Positions 1 through 5,354 of a stretch of 10,671 nt of DNA are shown here, in pieces. Numbering within the stretch: the stretch's first letter is position 1; every line of letters starts with the position of its first letter. The DNA is from Stenotrophomonas sp. (GTDB lineage: Bacteria; Pseudomonadota; Gammaproteobacteria; Xanthomonadales; Xanthomonadaceae), in the NCBI GenBank assembly GCA_003510825.1, contig DOKO01000106.1:1-10671 (forward strand), given 5' to 3'. The notes under the pieces were generated by a model, which saw only the letters and a program-made list of their open reading frames with translations, was not told the origin of the DNA and did no database searches. The translations under genes and the position numbers were made by a program.

Positions 1-22
1 GCCGGGCATGGCCCGGCACTAC
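1..22 (-). repeat. SMAG/REP-like palindrome with GTAG tag (left edge)
   Basis: A 7-base-pair stem, GCCGGGC at 1-7 and GCCCGGC at 11-17, encloses an ATG loop. After one base comes CTAC at 19-22, which is GTAG on the minus strand. A tetranucleotide GTAG tag next to a short stem with a 3-base loop is the known layout of the SMAG repeats of Stenotrophomonas maltophilia, a REP-type family thought to be mobilised by REP-associated tyrosine transposases (RAYT). The element touches the window edge, so its outermost base may be missing. Confidence 0.7.
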
Positions 23-47
23 CAGGCAGCGCCCGGCGATTGCGGAC

Positions 48-74
48 GCTAGCGCCGGGCCATGCCCGGCGAGC
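48..74 (+). repeat. Degenerate SMAG/REP-like palindrome
   Basis: An 8-base-pair stem, CGCCGGGC at 53-60 and GCCCGGCG at 64-71, encloses a CAT loop. It uses the same stem sequence as the element at 1-22 but in the opposite orientation. The expected GTAG tag is replaced by CTAG (49-52), so this copy looks decayed. Flanking GCT/AGC (48-50 and 72-74) extends the symmetry. A further half-arm, GCCCGGCG at 31-38, could pair with 53-60 as an alternative fold. The element starts 26 bases beyond the rsmE stop codon. Transcripts leaving rsmE would carry the hairpin, but no T-run follows it, so it is not a classical terminator. Confidence 0.55.
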
Positions 75-99
75 GCAGCGGTCACGGTGGTCCGTCGCC

Positions 100-837
100 T
101 TACCCCAGATCCCCCAACCGCGCCTGCAGCGCCGCGATCGCGGCCAGGCCGGCGGTTTCGGTGCGCAGGATGCGCGGGCCCAGCTGCAGGCCCTGGAAGC
201 CCGCGGCGGCCAGCTGGTCACGGTCACGCGGCGACCAGCCACCTTCCGGACCAATCGCAATCACGATGCCACCCGCCGGCGCAGCTTCCAGCGTCGACAG
301 CCGGTGTGCGCCCAGCGGGTCCAGGGTCAGCCGCAGCGTATCGGCCGGCAGCGCGGCTGACGCCTGCGCCAGCGACAGCGGCGAACCCACCTGCGGAATG
401 CGCGCGCGGCCGGACTGCCCGCAGGCCGAGGTCACCACGTTGTTCCAGTGCGCCACGCGCTTTTCCGCACGCGCCGCGTCCAGCTTCACCTCGGTACGCT
501 CGGCATTCACCGGCACGATGGCGCTGACGCCCAGCTCGGTGGCTTTCTGCAGGATCAGGTCCATCTTCTCGCCACGGGCAATGCCCTGCAGCAGGGTGAT
601 CGCCAGCGGCGATTCGTTGTCCACCGCGTGCACCGCGTCGATGCGTACCTGCACCTCGCGCTTGCTGGCCACGGTCAGGGTGGCGCTGTAGTCGTGGCCA
701 TCGCCATTGAACAGCACGCAGGCATCGCCCTCGCGCAGGCGCATCACCCGCACCAGGTGGTTGGCCGTCTCTTCCGGCAGGGTCACGGTCTGGCCGCTGT
801 GCAGCGCCAGGTCGATGGGGCAGCGGGTCACGCGCAT
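100..837 (-). CDS. rsmE: 16S rRNA (uracil-1498-N3)-methyltransferase RsmE
   Basis: RsmE is a SPOUT-fold, S-adenosylmethionine-dependent methyltransferase that makes m3U1498 in 16S rRNA of the small ribosomal subunit. The product is 245 residues, the usual length for the family. An N-terminal PUA-like RNA-binding part (about 1-72) is followed by the knotted SPOUT domain. Family motifs are visible: KMDLILQKATELG (91-103), GQSGRARIP (140-148), GPEGGWS (196-202) and LGPRILRTETA (219-229), the last forming the SAM-binding trefoil knot. The ATG at 837 has a GAGG ribosome-binding site 7 bases upstream, lying inside the 3' end of bioA. The two genes overlap by 10 bases, so co-transcription and possible translational coupling are inferred. 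The downstream region holds SMAG palindromes. Identity is very likely. Confidence 0.95.
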   Translation of the reverse strand: MRVTRCPIDLALHSGQTVTLPEETANHLVRVMRLREGDACVLFNGDGHDYSATLTVASKREVQVRIDAVHAVDNESPLAITLLQGIARGEKMDLILQKATELGVSAIVPVNAERTEVKLDAARAEKRVAHWNNVVTSACGQSGRARIPQVGSPLSLAQASAALPADTLRLTLDPLGAHRLSTLEAAPAGGIVIAIGPEGGWSPRDRDQLAAAGFQGLQLGPRILRTETAGLAAIAALQARLGDLG

Positions 838-2219
838 GCAATCGCCTCGTCGATGGCTGCCAGCGTGGTATGTGCCAGCAGCTCCAGTTGTTCGTCATCC
901 ACGCAGTAAGGTGGCATCCAGTACAGCACGTCGCCCAGCGGGCGCAGTACCACGCCGCGCTTCAGCGCGGCCTTGTAGGCGTGCAGGCCAAGCCGCAGCG
1001 CCGGGTTGAACGGGGTGCGCCGGTTGCCGTCGCGCGACAGCTCGAAGGCCACCACCATGCCGGCCTGGCGCACGTCGGCCACGTGCGGGTGGTCGGCGAA
1101 GGGCGCGGCCAGCGTGCCCATCACCGCGGCGGTGCCACGGTTGCGCGCGATCACGTCCTCGTCGCGGAAGATGTCCAGCGTGGCCAGGGCCGCCGCACAC
1201 GCCAGCGGGTTGCCGGTGTAGCTGTGCGAATGCAGGAACGCGCGCTCGCGCGAATCGTCGAGGAAGGCGTCGTACAGCGCCTGCGTGGCCAGCACCGCGG
1301 CCAGCGGCAGGAAGCCGCCGGTCAGGCCCTTGGACAGGCACATCAGGTCGGGCATCCCCCCGGCCTGTTCGCAGGCGAACATCGTGCCGGTGCGGCCGAA
1401 GCCGGTGGCGATCTCGTCGGCAATCATGAACGCGCCGTGCGCATCGCACAGCTCGCGCACGCGCTGCAGGTAGACCGGGTCATGCATGCGCATGCCGCCG
1501 GCGCACTGCAGGCGCGGTTCCAGGATCACCGCGCAGATCTCGCCGGGGTGCTGGTCGAACAGGGTGGCCAGCCCATCGGCGGCCTGCCGCGCACGGTCGG
1601 CCGCACTCTGCCCCGGCTCGGCCAGGTAGGCATCGGGGGAGGGCGCGAACAGGCCCTCGGCCAGCAGCGGCGCGTAGACGCGGCGGTACAGCGGGATGTC
1701 GCCCAGCGCCAGCGCGCCCAGGGTTTCACCGTGATAGCCGTTTTCCAGCGCGATGAAGCGCGTGCGCCGGGTCTCGCCGCGGTTCTGGAAGTACTGGAAG
1801 GCCATCTTCAGCGCCACTTCCACCCCGGCCGAGCCGTTGTCGGCGTAGAACACCTTGGCCAGCGGCGCGCGCCCGGGCTGGCGCGGTGCCAGTGCCAGCA
1901 GGCGCTCGGCCAGGGTGATCGCCGGTTCATGGCTGAACCCGGCCAGCATCACCTGTTCCAGCTGCCCAGCCTGGGCAGCGATGGCCGCGCCGATGCGCGG
2001 TTCGGCATGACCGAACAGATTCGTCCACCAGCTGCTGACCGCGTCCAGGTAGCGGTTGCCGTCGTGGTCGATCAGCCAGGACCCCTGGCCACGCGCGATC
2101 GGCACCAGCGGCAGGGTGTCCGGATGCTCGCGCATCTGCGTGCACGGGTGCCACAGCACCTGCAGGTCGCGTTGCTGCCACTGCCGGGCCAGCGGGGAGG
2201 GGGTTGGGTCTGCTAGCAT
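828..2219 (-). CDS. bioA: Adenosylmethionine-8-amino-7-oxononanoate aminotransferase BioA
   Basis: BioA is a PLP-dependent class III aminotransferase that converts KAPA to DAPA with SAM as amino donor, the antepenultimate step of cytoplasmic biotin synthesis. With the ATG at 2219 the product is 463 residues (E. coli about 430). Visible BioA features are SSWWTNLFGH (62-71, substrate-pocket tryptophans), DNGSAGVEVALKMA (127-140), GYHGETLGA (161-169), AGGMRMHDP (240-248), IADEIATGFGRTG (266-278, PLP-binding Asp268), the Schiff-base lysine in SKGLTGG (Lys297) and RPLGDVLYWMPPY (426-438, with the arginine expected to bind the KAPA carboxylate). The frame stays open to an ATG at 2285, but that extension adds a Cys/Ala-rich segment unlike the family and runs back towards nudE. 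No strong ribosome-binding site precedes 2219, so the start is moderately sure. No other bio gene is present; nudE is divergent. Confidence 0.95.
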   Translation of the reverse strand: MLADPTPSPLARQWQQRDLQVLWHPCTQMREHPDTLPLVPIARGQGSWLIDHDGNRYLDAVSSWWTNLFGHAEPRIGAAIAAQAGQLEQVMLAGFSHEPAITLAERLLALAPRQPGRAPLAKVFYADNGSAGVEVALKMAFQYFQNRGETRRTRFIALENGYHGETLGALALGDIPLYRRVYAPLLAEGLFAPSPDAYLAEPGQSAADRARQAADGLATLFDQHPGEICAVILEPRLQCAGGMRMHDPVYLQRVRELCDAHGAFMIADEIATGFGRTGTMFACEQAGGMPDLMCLSKGLTGGFLPLAAVLATQALYDAFLDDSRERAFLHSHSYTGNPLACAAALATLDIFRDEDVIARNRGTAAVMGTLAAPFADHPHVADVRQAGMVVAFELSRDGNRRTPFNPALRLGLHAYKAALKRGVVLRPLGDVLYWMPPYCVDDEQLELLAHTTLAAIDEAIACA

Positions 2220-2250
2220 TTCGGGCTCATGAACATGTTGCTGCCTGCAC

Positions 2251-2256
2251 ATTCTA
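2251..2256 (-). promoter_or_regulatory. Possible -10 box for bioA-rsmE
   Basis: On the minus strand this reads TAGAAT, five of six matches to TATAAT, about 31 bases upstream of the chosen bioA ATG. No recognisable -35 hexamer lies 16-18 bases further upstream, because that stretch is the GC-rich inverted repeat. A factor-dependent or weak promoter is possible. I see no match to the E. coli BirA operator. Speculative. Confidence 0.25.
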
Positions 2257-2262
2257 TCGGCC

Positions 2263-2278
2263 CCGGCGCACGCGCCGG
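2263..2278. repeat. GC-rich inverted repeat in the bioA-nudE divergent region
   Basis: Perfect arms CCGGCGC (2263-2269) and GCGCCGG (2272-2278) are separated by two bases. The repeat lies 18 bases before the nudE ATG and just upstream of the possible bioA -10 box. It could be an operator shared by the divergent genes, or a hairpin in the nudE leader. High GC makes chance palindromes more likely, so function is unproven. Confidence 0.5.
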
Positions 2279-2296
2279 CCGCCACGGAGATTCCGC

Positions 2297-2860
2297 ATGA
2301 ACGACGACCGCAGCGGCCGTCGCCTGCCGATCATCCACCGGATCACCGACGAGGAGAACGGCCCGTTCCAGCGCCAGCACCTGGACCTGGAGTTCTCCAA
2401 CGGTGAACACCGGCGTTTTGAGCGCCTGGTGAGTCGCGGCCATGGCGCCGTGGTGGTGGTGCCGATGCTGGACGAGGAGACCGTGCTGCTGGTGCGTGAA
2501 TACGCCGCCGGCGTGCACCGCTACGAGCTGGGCCTGGTCAAGGGCCGCATCGATGCCGGTGAAACGCCCGAACAGGCCGCCGACCGCGAACTGAAGGAAG
2601 AGGCCGGCTACGGCGCACGCCAGGTCGACGTGCTGCGCGCGATGACCCTGGCGCCGACCTACATGAGCCACCAGTCGTGGCTGGTGGTGGCGCGCGACCT
2701 GTACCCGGAAAAGCTGGCCGGCGACGAACCTGAAGAGCTGGAAGTGGTGCCGTGGAAGCTGGCCGAACTGGACCAGCTGATGCTGCGCGAGGACTTCTCG
2801 GAAGGGCGCTCGCTGGCCGCGCTGTTCATCGCGCGCCAGTGGCTGCAGGGGCGCCGATGA
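2297..2860 (+). CDS. nudE: NudE-type Nudix hydrolase (ADP compounds hydrolase)
   Basis: This Nudix hydrolase resembles E. coli NudE, which cleaves ADP-ribose, Ap3A and NADH to AMP-containing products in the cytoplasm, using Mg2+ or Mn2+. The product is 187 residues, nearly the same as E. coli NudE (186). The full Nudix box GX5EX7REUXEEXGU is present at 83-105, with REL at 97-99, EE at 101-102 and the closing GY at 104-105. The LDLEFSNG segment (29-36) and the APTYMSHQSW/DLYPEKL region after the box are typical of NudE. I chose ATG 2297 because GGAGA (2286-2290) sits 6 bases upstream; an in-frame ATG at 2204 would extend into bioA. The stop overlaps the cysQ start as ATGA, so nudE is probably the first gene of a four-gene operon. 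Confidence 0.93.
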   Translation: MNDDRSGRRLPIIHRITDEENGPFQRQHLDLEFSNGEHRRFERLVSRGHGAVVVVPMLDEETVLLVREYAAGVHRYELGLVKGRIDAGETPEQAADRELKEEAGYGARQVDVLRAMTLAPTYMSHQSWLVVARDLYPEKLAGDEPEELEVVPWKLAELDQLMLREDFSEGRSLAALFIARQWLQGRR

Positions 2861-3660
2861 TCAAGCTGACCACCGAACTGCGCGAAACCACGATCGCCAT
2901 CGCCCAGGAAGCGGGGCAGGCGATCATGCAGGTCTACAGCGATGGTTTCGACGTCACCCTGAAGGCCGACGACAGCCCGGTGACCGCCGCCGATCTCGCC
3001 GCCGACCGGATCATCCAGCAGGGCCTTCGCCAGCTGACCCCCGACCTGCCGATCCTCTCCGAGGAATCGGCGATGGTGCCGTGGGAACAGCGCCAGCACT
3101 GGGGCGCCTACTGGCTGGTCGATCCGCTGGATGGCACGCGCGAATTCGTCAAGCGCAACGGTGAGTTCAGCGTCAACATCGCGCTGATCTACCAGGGCGC
3201 GCCGGCCTTCGGCGTGGTCCAGTCACCGGTGACCGGCATCGTCTGGCACGCCATGCGTGGCGAGCTGGCCTACCGCCGCCAGGGCCTGCACGACAGCGTG
3301 CTGCGCACCCGCACGCCGGCCACCGCGCCGCTACGGGTAGCTGCCAGCCGCTCGCACCGTTCGCCGGAAACCATCGCCCTGCTTGAGCGCATGGGCGACA
3401 TCGAAACGGTGGCGCAGGGCTCGTCGCTGAAATTCTGCCGCATCGCCGAAGGCGGGCTGGACGTGTACCCGCGGCTGGGCCCGACCTCCGAATGGGATAC
3501 CGCCGCCGGCCAGTGCGTGCTGCATGCGGCCGGTGGCGCGGTGCTCTCGGCCAGCAGTGGCAAGCCGTTCCGTTACAACCGCCGCAGCACCCTGCTGAAC
3601 GGCGATTTCATCGCCCTTGGCGACACCAGCCTGCCCTGGCGGGACTGGCTGTCCGACTGA
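2857..3660 (+). CDS. cysQ: 3'(2'),5'-bisphosphate nucleotidase CysQ
   Basis: CysQ is a Mg2+-dependent, lithium-sensitive phosphatase of the inositol-monophosphatase superfamily. It hydrolyses 3'-phosphoadenosine 5'-phosphate (PAP) to AMP and so controls PAP/PAPS levels made during sulfate assimilation. The product is 267 residues (E. coli 246). Metal-site motifs are present: ADDSPVTAAD (37-46), LSEES (67-71), DPLDGT (89-94) followed by REF, and WDTAAGQ (213-219). This is the standard order for the family. The ATG overlaps the nudE stop by four bases (ATGA), and AGGGG about 5 bases upstream may serve as ribosome-binding site. A longer in-frame start at 2752 lies inside nudE and is not supported. 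mazG starts 13 bases downstream. The REFVKRNGEF segment favours CysQ over SuhB-type inositol phosphatases. Confidence 0.93.
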   Translation: MIKLTTELRETTIAIAQEAGQAIMQVYSDGFDVTLKADDSPVTAADLAADRIIQQGLRQLTPDLPILSEESAMVPWEQRQHWGAYWLVDPLDGTREFVKRNGEFSVNIALIYQGAPAFGVVQSPVTGIVWHAMRGELAYRRQGLHDSVLRTRTPATAPLRVAASRSHRSPETIALLERMGDIETVAQGSSLKFCRIAEGGLDVYPRLGPTSEWDTAAGQCVLHAAGGAVLSASSGKPFRYNRRSTLLNGDFIALGDTSLPWRDWLSD

Positions 3661-3673
3661 CCCTGGAGCCCGC

Positions 3674-4507
3674 ATGAGCGACACCCCCACCGCCGGCAGT
3701 GCCGCCAGCACCGAACTGGAGCGCCTGCTGGCGATCATGGCGCGCCTTCGCGATCCGCAGGGCGGCTGCCCCTGGGACCTGGAGCAGAACTTCGCCACCA
3801 TCGCCCCGTACACCATCGAGGAAGCGTACGAGGTTGCCGATGCGATCGATCGCGGCGACCTGGACGACCTCTGCGATGAACTGGGCGATCTGCTGCTGCA
3901 GGTGGTGTTCCATGCGCGCATGGCCGAAGAGCAGGGCGCGTTCGCCTTCGCCGAGGTGGCGCGTGCGATCAGTGACAAGATGCAGCGCCGCCATCCGCAT
4001 GTGTTTGCCGATGTCAGCGTGGACGATGCCGATGGCGTGATGCGCAACTGGGACGCGATCAAGCGTGCCGAGCGCGCGGCCAAGGGCGACCAGGACACCT
4101 CGGCGCTGGCCGGCATCTCGCGTGGGCTGCCCGAATGGCAGCGTGCGGTGAAGCTGCAGTCGCGCGCGGCCAAGGTCGGCTTCGACTGGCCCGGCCCGCT
4201 GCCGGTGCTGGACAAGGCCGCCGAAGAACTGCAGGAACTGCGCGAGGAATTCGAGCGCGGCGACATCGCCGGCAACAAGGTACGGCTGCAGGAAGAGCTG
4301 GGTGACCTGCTGTTCGTCTGCGCCAACCTGGCCCGCCATGCCGACCTCGACCTGGGTGCGGCGCTGCGCGGTGCCAACCACAAGTTCGAACGCCGTTTCC
4401 GTGCCATGGAAGCGCAGGCGGGCGCGCAGGGCGAAAGCCTGGCCGCGCTGGACCTGGATGCGCAGGAAGCGCTGTGGCAGCACGCCAAGGCTGCGGAGAA
4501 GGCGTGA
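3674..4507 (+). CDS. mazG: Nucleoside triphosphate pyrophosphohydrolase MazG
   Basis: MazG is an all-alpha NTP pyrophosphohydrolase that converts (d)NTPs to NMPs plus pyrophosphate. It cleans up aberrant nucleotides and in E. coli affects (p)ppGpp level and starvation survival. The product is 277 residues (E. coli 263) and has both tandem MazG domains. The N-terminal domain has GGCPWD (30-35), EEAYE (49-53) and ELGD (69-72). The C-terminal domain has EELQELREE (184-192), EELGDLLF (207-214) and KFERRFRAME (237-246). These EExxE and ExxD metal-binding sets look intact in both halves. ATG 3674 has TGGAG (3664-3668) 5 bases upstream; an in-frame ATG at 3617 would lie in cysQ. The stop overlaps the GTG start of ynfA. 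Nucleotide clean-up is a shared theme with nudE and cysQ. Confidence 0.95.
   Translation: MSDTPTAGSAASTELERLLAIMARLRDPQGGCPWDLEQNFATIAPYTIEEAYEVADAIDRGDLDDLCDELGDLLLQVVFHARMAEEQGAFAFAEVARAISDKMQRRHPHVFADVSVDDADGVMRNWDAIKRAERAAKGDQDTSALAGISRGLPEWQRAVKLQSRAAKVGFDWPGPLPVLDKAAEELQELREEFERGDIAGNKVRLQEELGDLLFVCANLARHADLDLGAALRGANHKFERRFRAMEAQAGAQGESLAALDLDAQEALWQHAKAAEKA
4495..4502 (+). promoter_or_regulatory. Ribosome-binding site deciding the GTG start of ynfA
   Basis: GGAGAAGG lies inside the 3' end of mazG; its GGAG core ends 5 bases before GTG 4504. This supports the GTG over the in-frame ATG at 4474, which would add ten residues not expected at the YnfA N-terminus. Confidence 0.7.
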
Positions 4508-4830
4508 AGACCCTTGCCCTGTTCCTGCTGACCGCACTGGCCGAGATCGTCGGCTGTTACCTGCCGTGGCTGTGGCTGCGCAAGGGCGGCAGCGTGTGGC
4601 TGCTGCTGCCGGCCGCGGCCAGCCTGGCCCTGTTCGCCTGGCTGCTGACCCTGCACCCCACCGCCAGCGGCCGCGTGTATGCCGCCTACGGTGGCGTCTA
4701 CATCGGCACCGCGCTGTTCTGGCTGTGGCTGGTTGATGGCATCCGTCCCAGCCGCTGGGACCTGCTGGGTGCCGCACTGTGCCTGGCCGGCATGGCCGTG
4801 ATCATGTTCGGGCCGCGCCAGCCGGTGTGA
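4504..4830 (+). CDS. ynfA: YnfA family small membrane protein (UPF0060, SMR-like)
   Basis: This is an inner-membrane protein of 108 residues, the same length as E. coli YnfA. It has four hydrophobic helices at about 2-24, 31-49, 60-80 and 86-104. Family landmarks are ALAEIVGCYLPWLWLRKG, LLTLHPTASGRVYAAYGG (47-64) and the VDG-R stretch before the last helix. YnfA belongs to the drug/metabolite transporter superfamily near the small multidrug resistance proteins; drug and dye efflux has been reported for some enterobacterial members, but the natural substrate is not settled. Translation starts at GTG 4504, which overlaps the mazG stop as GTGA, so coupling to mazG is likely. It is the last gene of the plus-strand unit and converges on the DUF962 gene 23 bases away. 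No transport role connects it obviously to the nucleotide-hydrolase genes upstream. Confidence 0.93.
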   Translation: MKTLALFLLTALAEIVGCYLPWLWLRKGGSVWLLLPAAASLALFAWLLTLHPTASGRVYAAYGGVYIGTALFWLWLVDGIRPSRWDLLGAALCLAGMAVIMFGPRQPV

Positions 4831-4843
4831 TGCTCGACGCTAC
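4831..4843 (-). repeat. Possible half SMAG remnant
   Basis: TGCTCGACGCTAC follows the ynfA stop directly. On the minus strand it reads GTAG, one base, then GTCGAGC, matching one arm and the tag of the palindromes at 5214-5344. The partner arm is missing; the left side is ynfA coding sequence. It may be a decayed or truncated copy, but at 13 bases chance resemblance cannot be excluded. Confidence 0.35.
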
Positions 4844-4853
4844 AAAACCCGGG

Positions 4854-5156
4854 TCACCATCGGATCCGACCGCGCAGGATGTCGGCGAACATCACCCAGT
4901 CGCCGACGAACGAGTACAGCGGGTGGCGGAAGGTAGCCGGGCGGTTCTTCTCGAAGAAGAAATGGCCGACCCAGGCGAACCCATAGCCGCATGCCAGTGC
5001 CGCGACCAGCAGCATCGGCTGGCCGCGCAGCAGCGCTGCGGCCACCAGCAGCAGTACGCCACAACTGCCGATGAAGTGCAGGCGCCGGGAGACCGGGTGG
5101 CGGTGCTCGTCCAGGTAGAAAGGGTAGAACTCGCGGAAGCTGGCGAAGCGGGACAT
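4854..5156 (-). CDS. DUF962 / Mpo1-like small membrane protein
   Basis: This 100-residue protein matches the DUF962 (Mpo1-like, yeast YGL010w) family in layout. An N-terminal FxxFYPFYLDEHRHPVSRRLHF-type segment is followed by two hydrophobic stretches (about 29-43 and 47-64) and HFFFEKNRPATFRHPLYS, with GDWVMF near the end. Conserved histidines are visible at 18, 20, 27, 65 and 78. In yeast Mpo1 is an Fe(II)-dependent dioxygenase in alpha-oxidation of 2-hydroxy fatty acids, with histidines as likely metal ligands. The function of short bacterial members is unknown to me, and catalysis here is only inferred. ATG 5156 has GGAG 7 bases upstream. The gene stands alone: it converges on ynfA and is separated from the SGNH gene by the repeat array. 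Confidence 0.85.
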   Translation of the reverse strand: MSRFASFREFYPFYLDEHRHPVSRRLHFIGSCGVLLLVAAALLRGQPMLLVAALACGYGFAWVGHFFFEKNRPATFRHPLYSFVGDWVMFADILRGRIRW

Positions 5157-5213
5157 GCACGTGCTCCGGGGCGATGACCGGCTGCATCATGCGCCTTGCT
5201 GCGTTCGGCCGTT

Positions 5214-5236
5214 GTAGAGTCGAGCCATGCTCGGCT
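5214..5236 (+). repeat. SMAG element 1 of the array
   Basis: A GTAG tag at 5214-5217 is followed by AGTCGAGC-CAT-GCTCGGCT (5218-5236). This is an 8-base-pair stem including one G-T wobble, with a 3-base loop. The arm sequence GCTCGGCT is shared with the copy at 5322-5344. A short T4 tract follows two bases after the stem. Confidence 0.85.
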
Positions 5237-5250
5237 GCTTTTGATCTTCT

Positions 5251-5273
5251 GTAGAGTCGAGCCATGCTCGACT
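5251..5273 (+). repeat. SMAG element 2 of the array
   Basis: GTAG (5251-5254) is followed by a perfect 8-base-pair stem AGTCGAGC-CAT-GCTCGACT (5255-5273). It is a direct repeat of element 1 apart from one arm base, 14 bases downstream of it. Confidence 0.9.
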
Positions 5274-5279
5274 GTTTTT
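5255..5279 (+). terminator. Possible intrinsic terminator formed by SMAG element 2
   Basis: The perfect 8-base-pair, GC-containing stem at 5255-5273 is followed by G and then five T (5275-5279), which resembles a short Rho-independent terminator for plus-strand transcripts. The nearest plus-strand gene is ynfA, about 420 bases upstream, so it could only stop readthrough running antisense across the DUF962 gene. The T-run is short and interrupted, so activity is uncertain. Confidence 0.3.
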
Positions 5280-5288
5280 GGCAGAGGC

Positions 5289-5310
5289 AGTCGAGCAAGC
5301 TCGACTCTAC
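5289..5310 (-). repeat. SMAG element 3 of the array
   Basis: AGTCGAGC-AA-GCTCGACT (5289-5306) followed by CTAC (5307-5310). On the minus strand this is a GTAG-tagged perfect 8-base-pair stem with a 2-base loop. It has the same stem as element 2 in opposite orientation; only the loop differs. Confidence 0.9.
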
Positions 5311-5321
5311 GAAGCCACGGC

Positions 5322-5344
5322 GGCCGAGCATGGCTCGGCTCTAC
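5322..5344 (-). repeat. SMAG element 4 of the array
   Basis: An 8-base-pair stem with one terminal wobble and an ATG loop (5322-5340) is followed by CTAC (5341-5344), so it is GTAG-tagged on the minus strand. Its arms carry the GCTCGGCT variant, as in element 1. It ends 10 bases before the stop codon of the SGNH gene, so it would lie in the 3' untranslated part of that transcript. Confidence 0.85.
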
Positions 5345-5354
5345 AGGAAGCGTT

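Noticed and set aside
870..2216. Long open frame (448 codons) on the plus strand opposite bioA
   Set aside because: It is antisense to a clear BioA protein, with Arg/Gln/His-rich low-complexity content typical of reverse frames in GC-rich DNA and no recognisable domain.
2220..2285. N-terminal extension of BioA to the ATG at 2285
   Set aside because: The added 22 residues do not look like the BioA N-terminus, no ribosome-binding site precedes that ATG, and it would overlap the nudE leader and the possible bioA -10 box.
2220..2296. BirA operator or riboswitch controlling bioA
   Set aside because: No match to the dyad TTGTAAACC/GGTTTACAA, and the 77-base gap is too short for a structured riboswitch plus promoter in each direction.
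3331..4656. Open frame of 441 codons on the minus strand opposite cysQ and mazG (also 3608-4777 in another frame)
   Set aside because: Ser/Arg/Ala-rich translation without motifs, wholly antisense to two well-supported genes; long antisense frames are expected at this GC content.
5157..5213. Small gene or RNA between the DUF962 gene and the repeats
   Set aside because: It is only 57 bases, with no open frame, ribosome-binding site or tRNA-like fold; it probably holds the DUF962 gene's leader and promoter, though I see no convincing -10/-35.
5214..5344. CRISPR array or insertion-sequence ends
   Set aside because: The four repeats are short palindromes in mixed orientation with unequal short gaps; there are no uniform spacers, no cas genes and no transposase.
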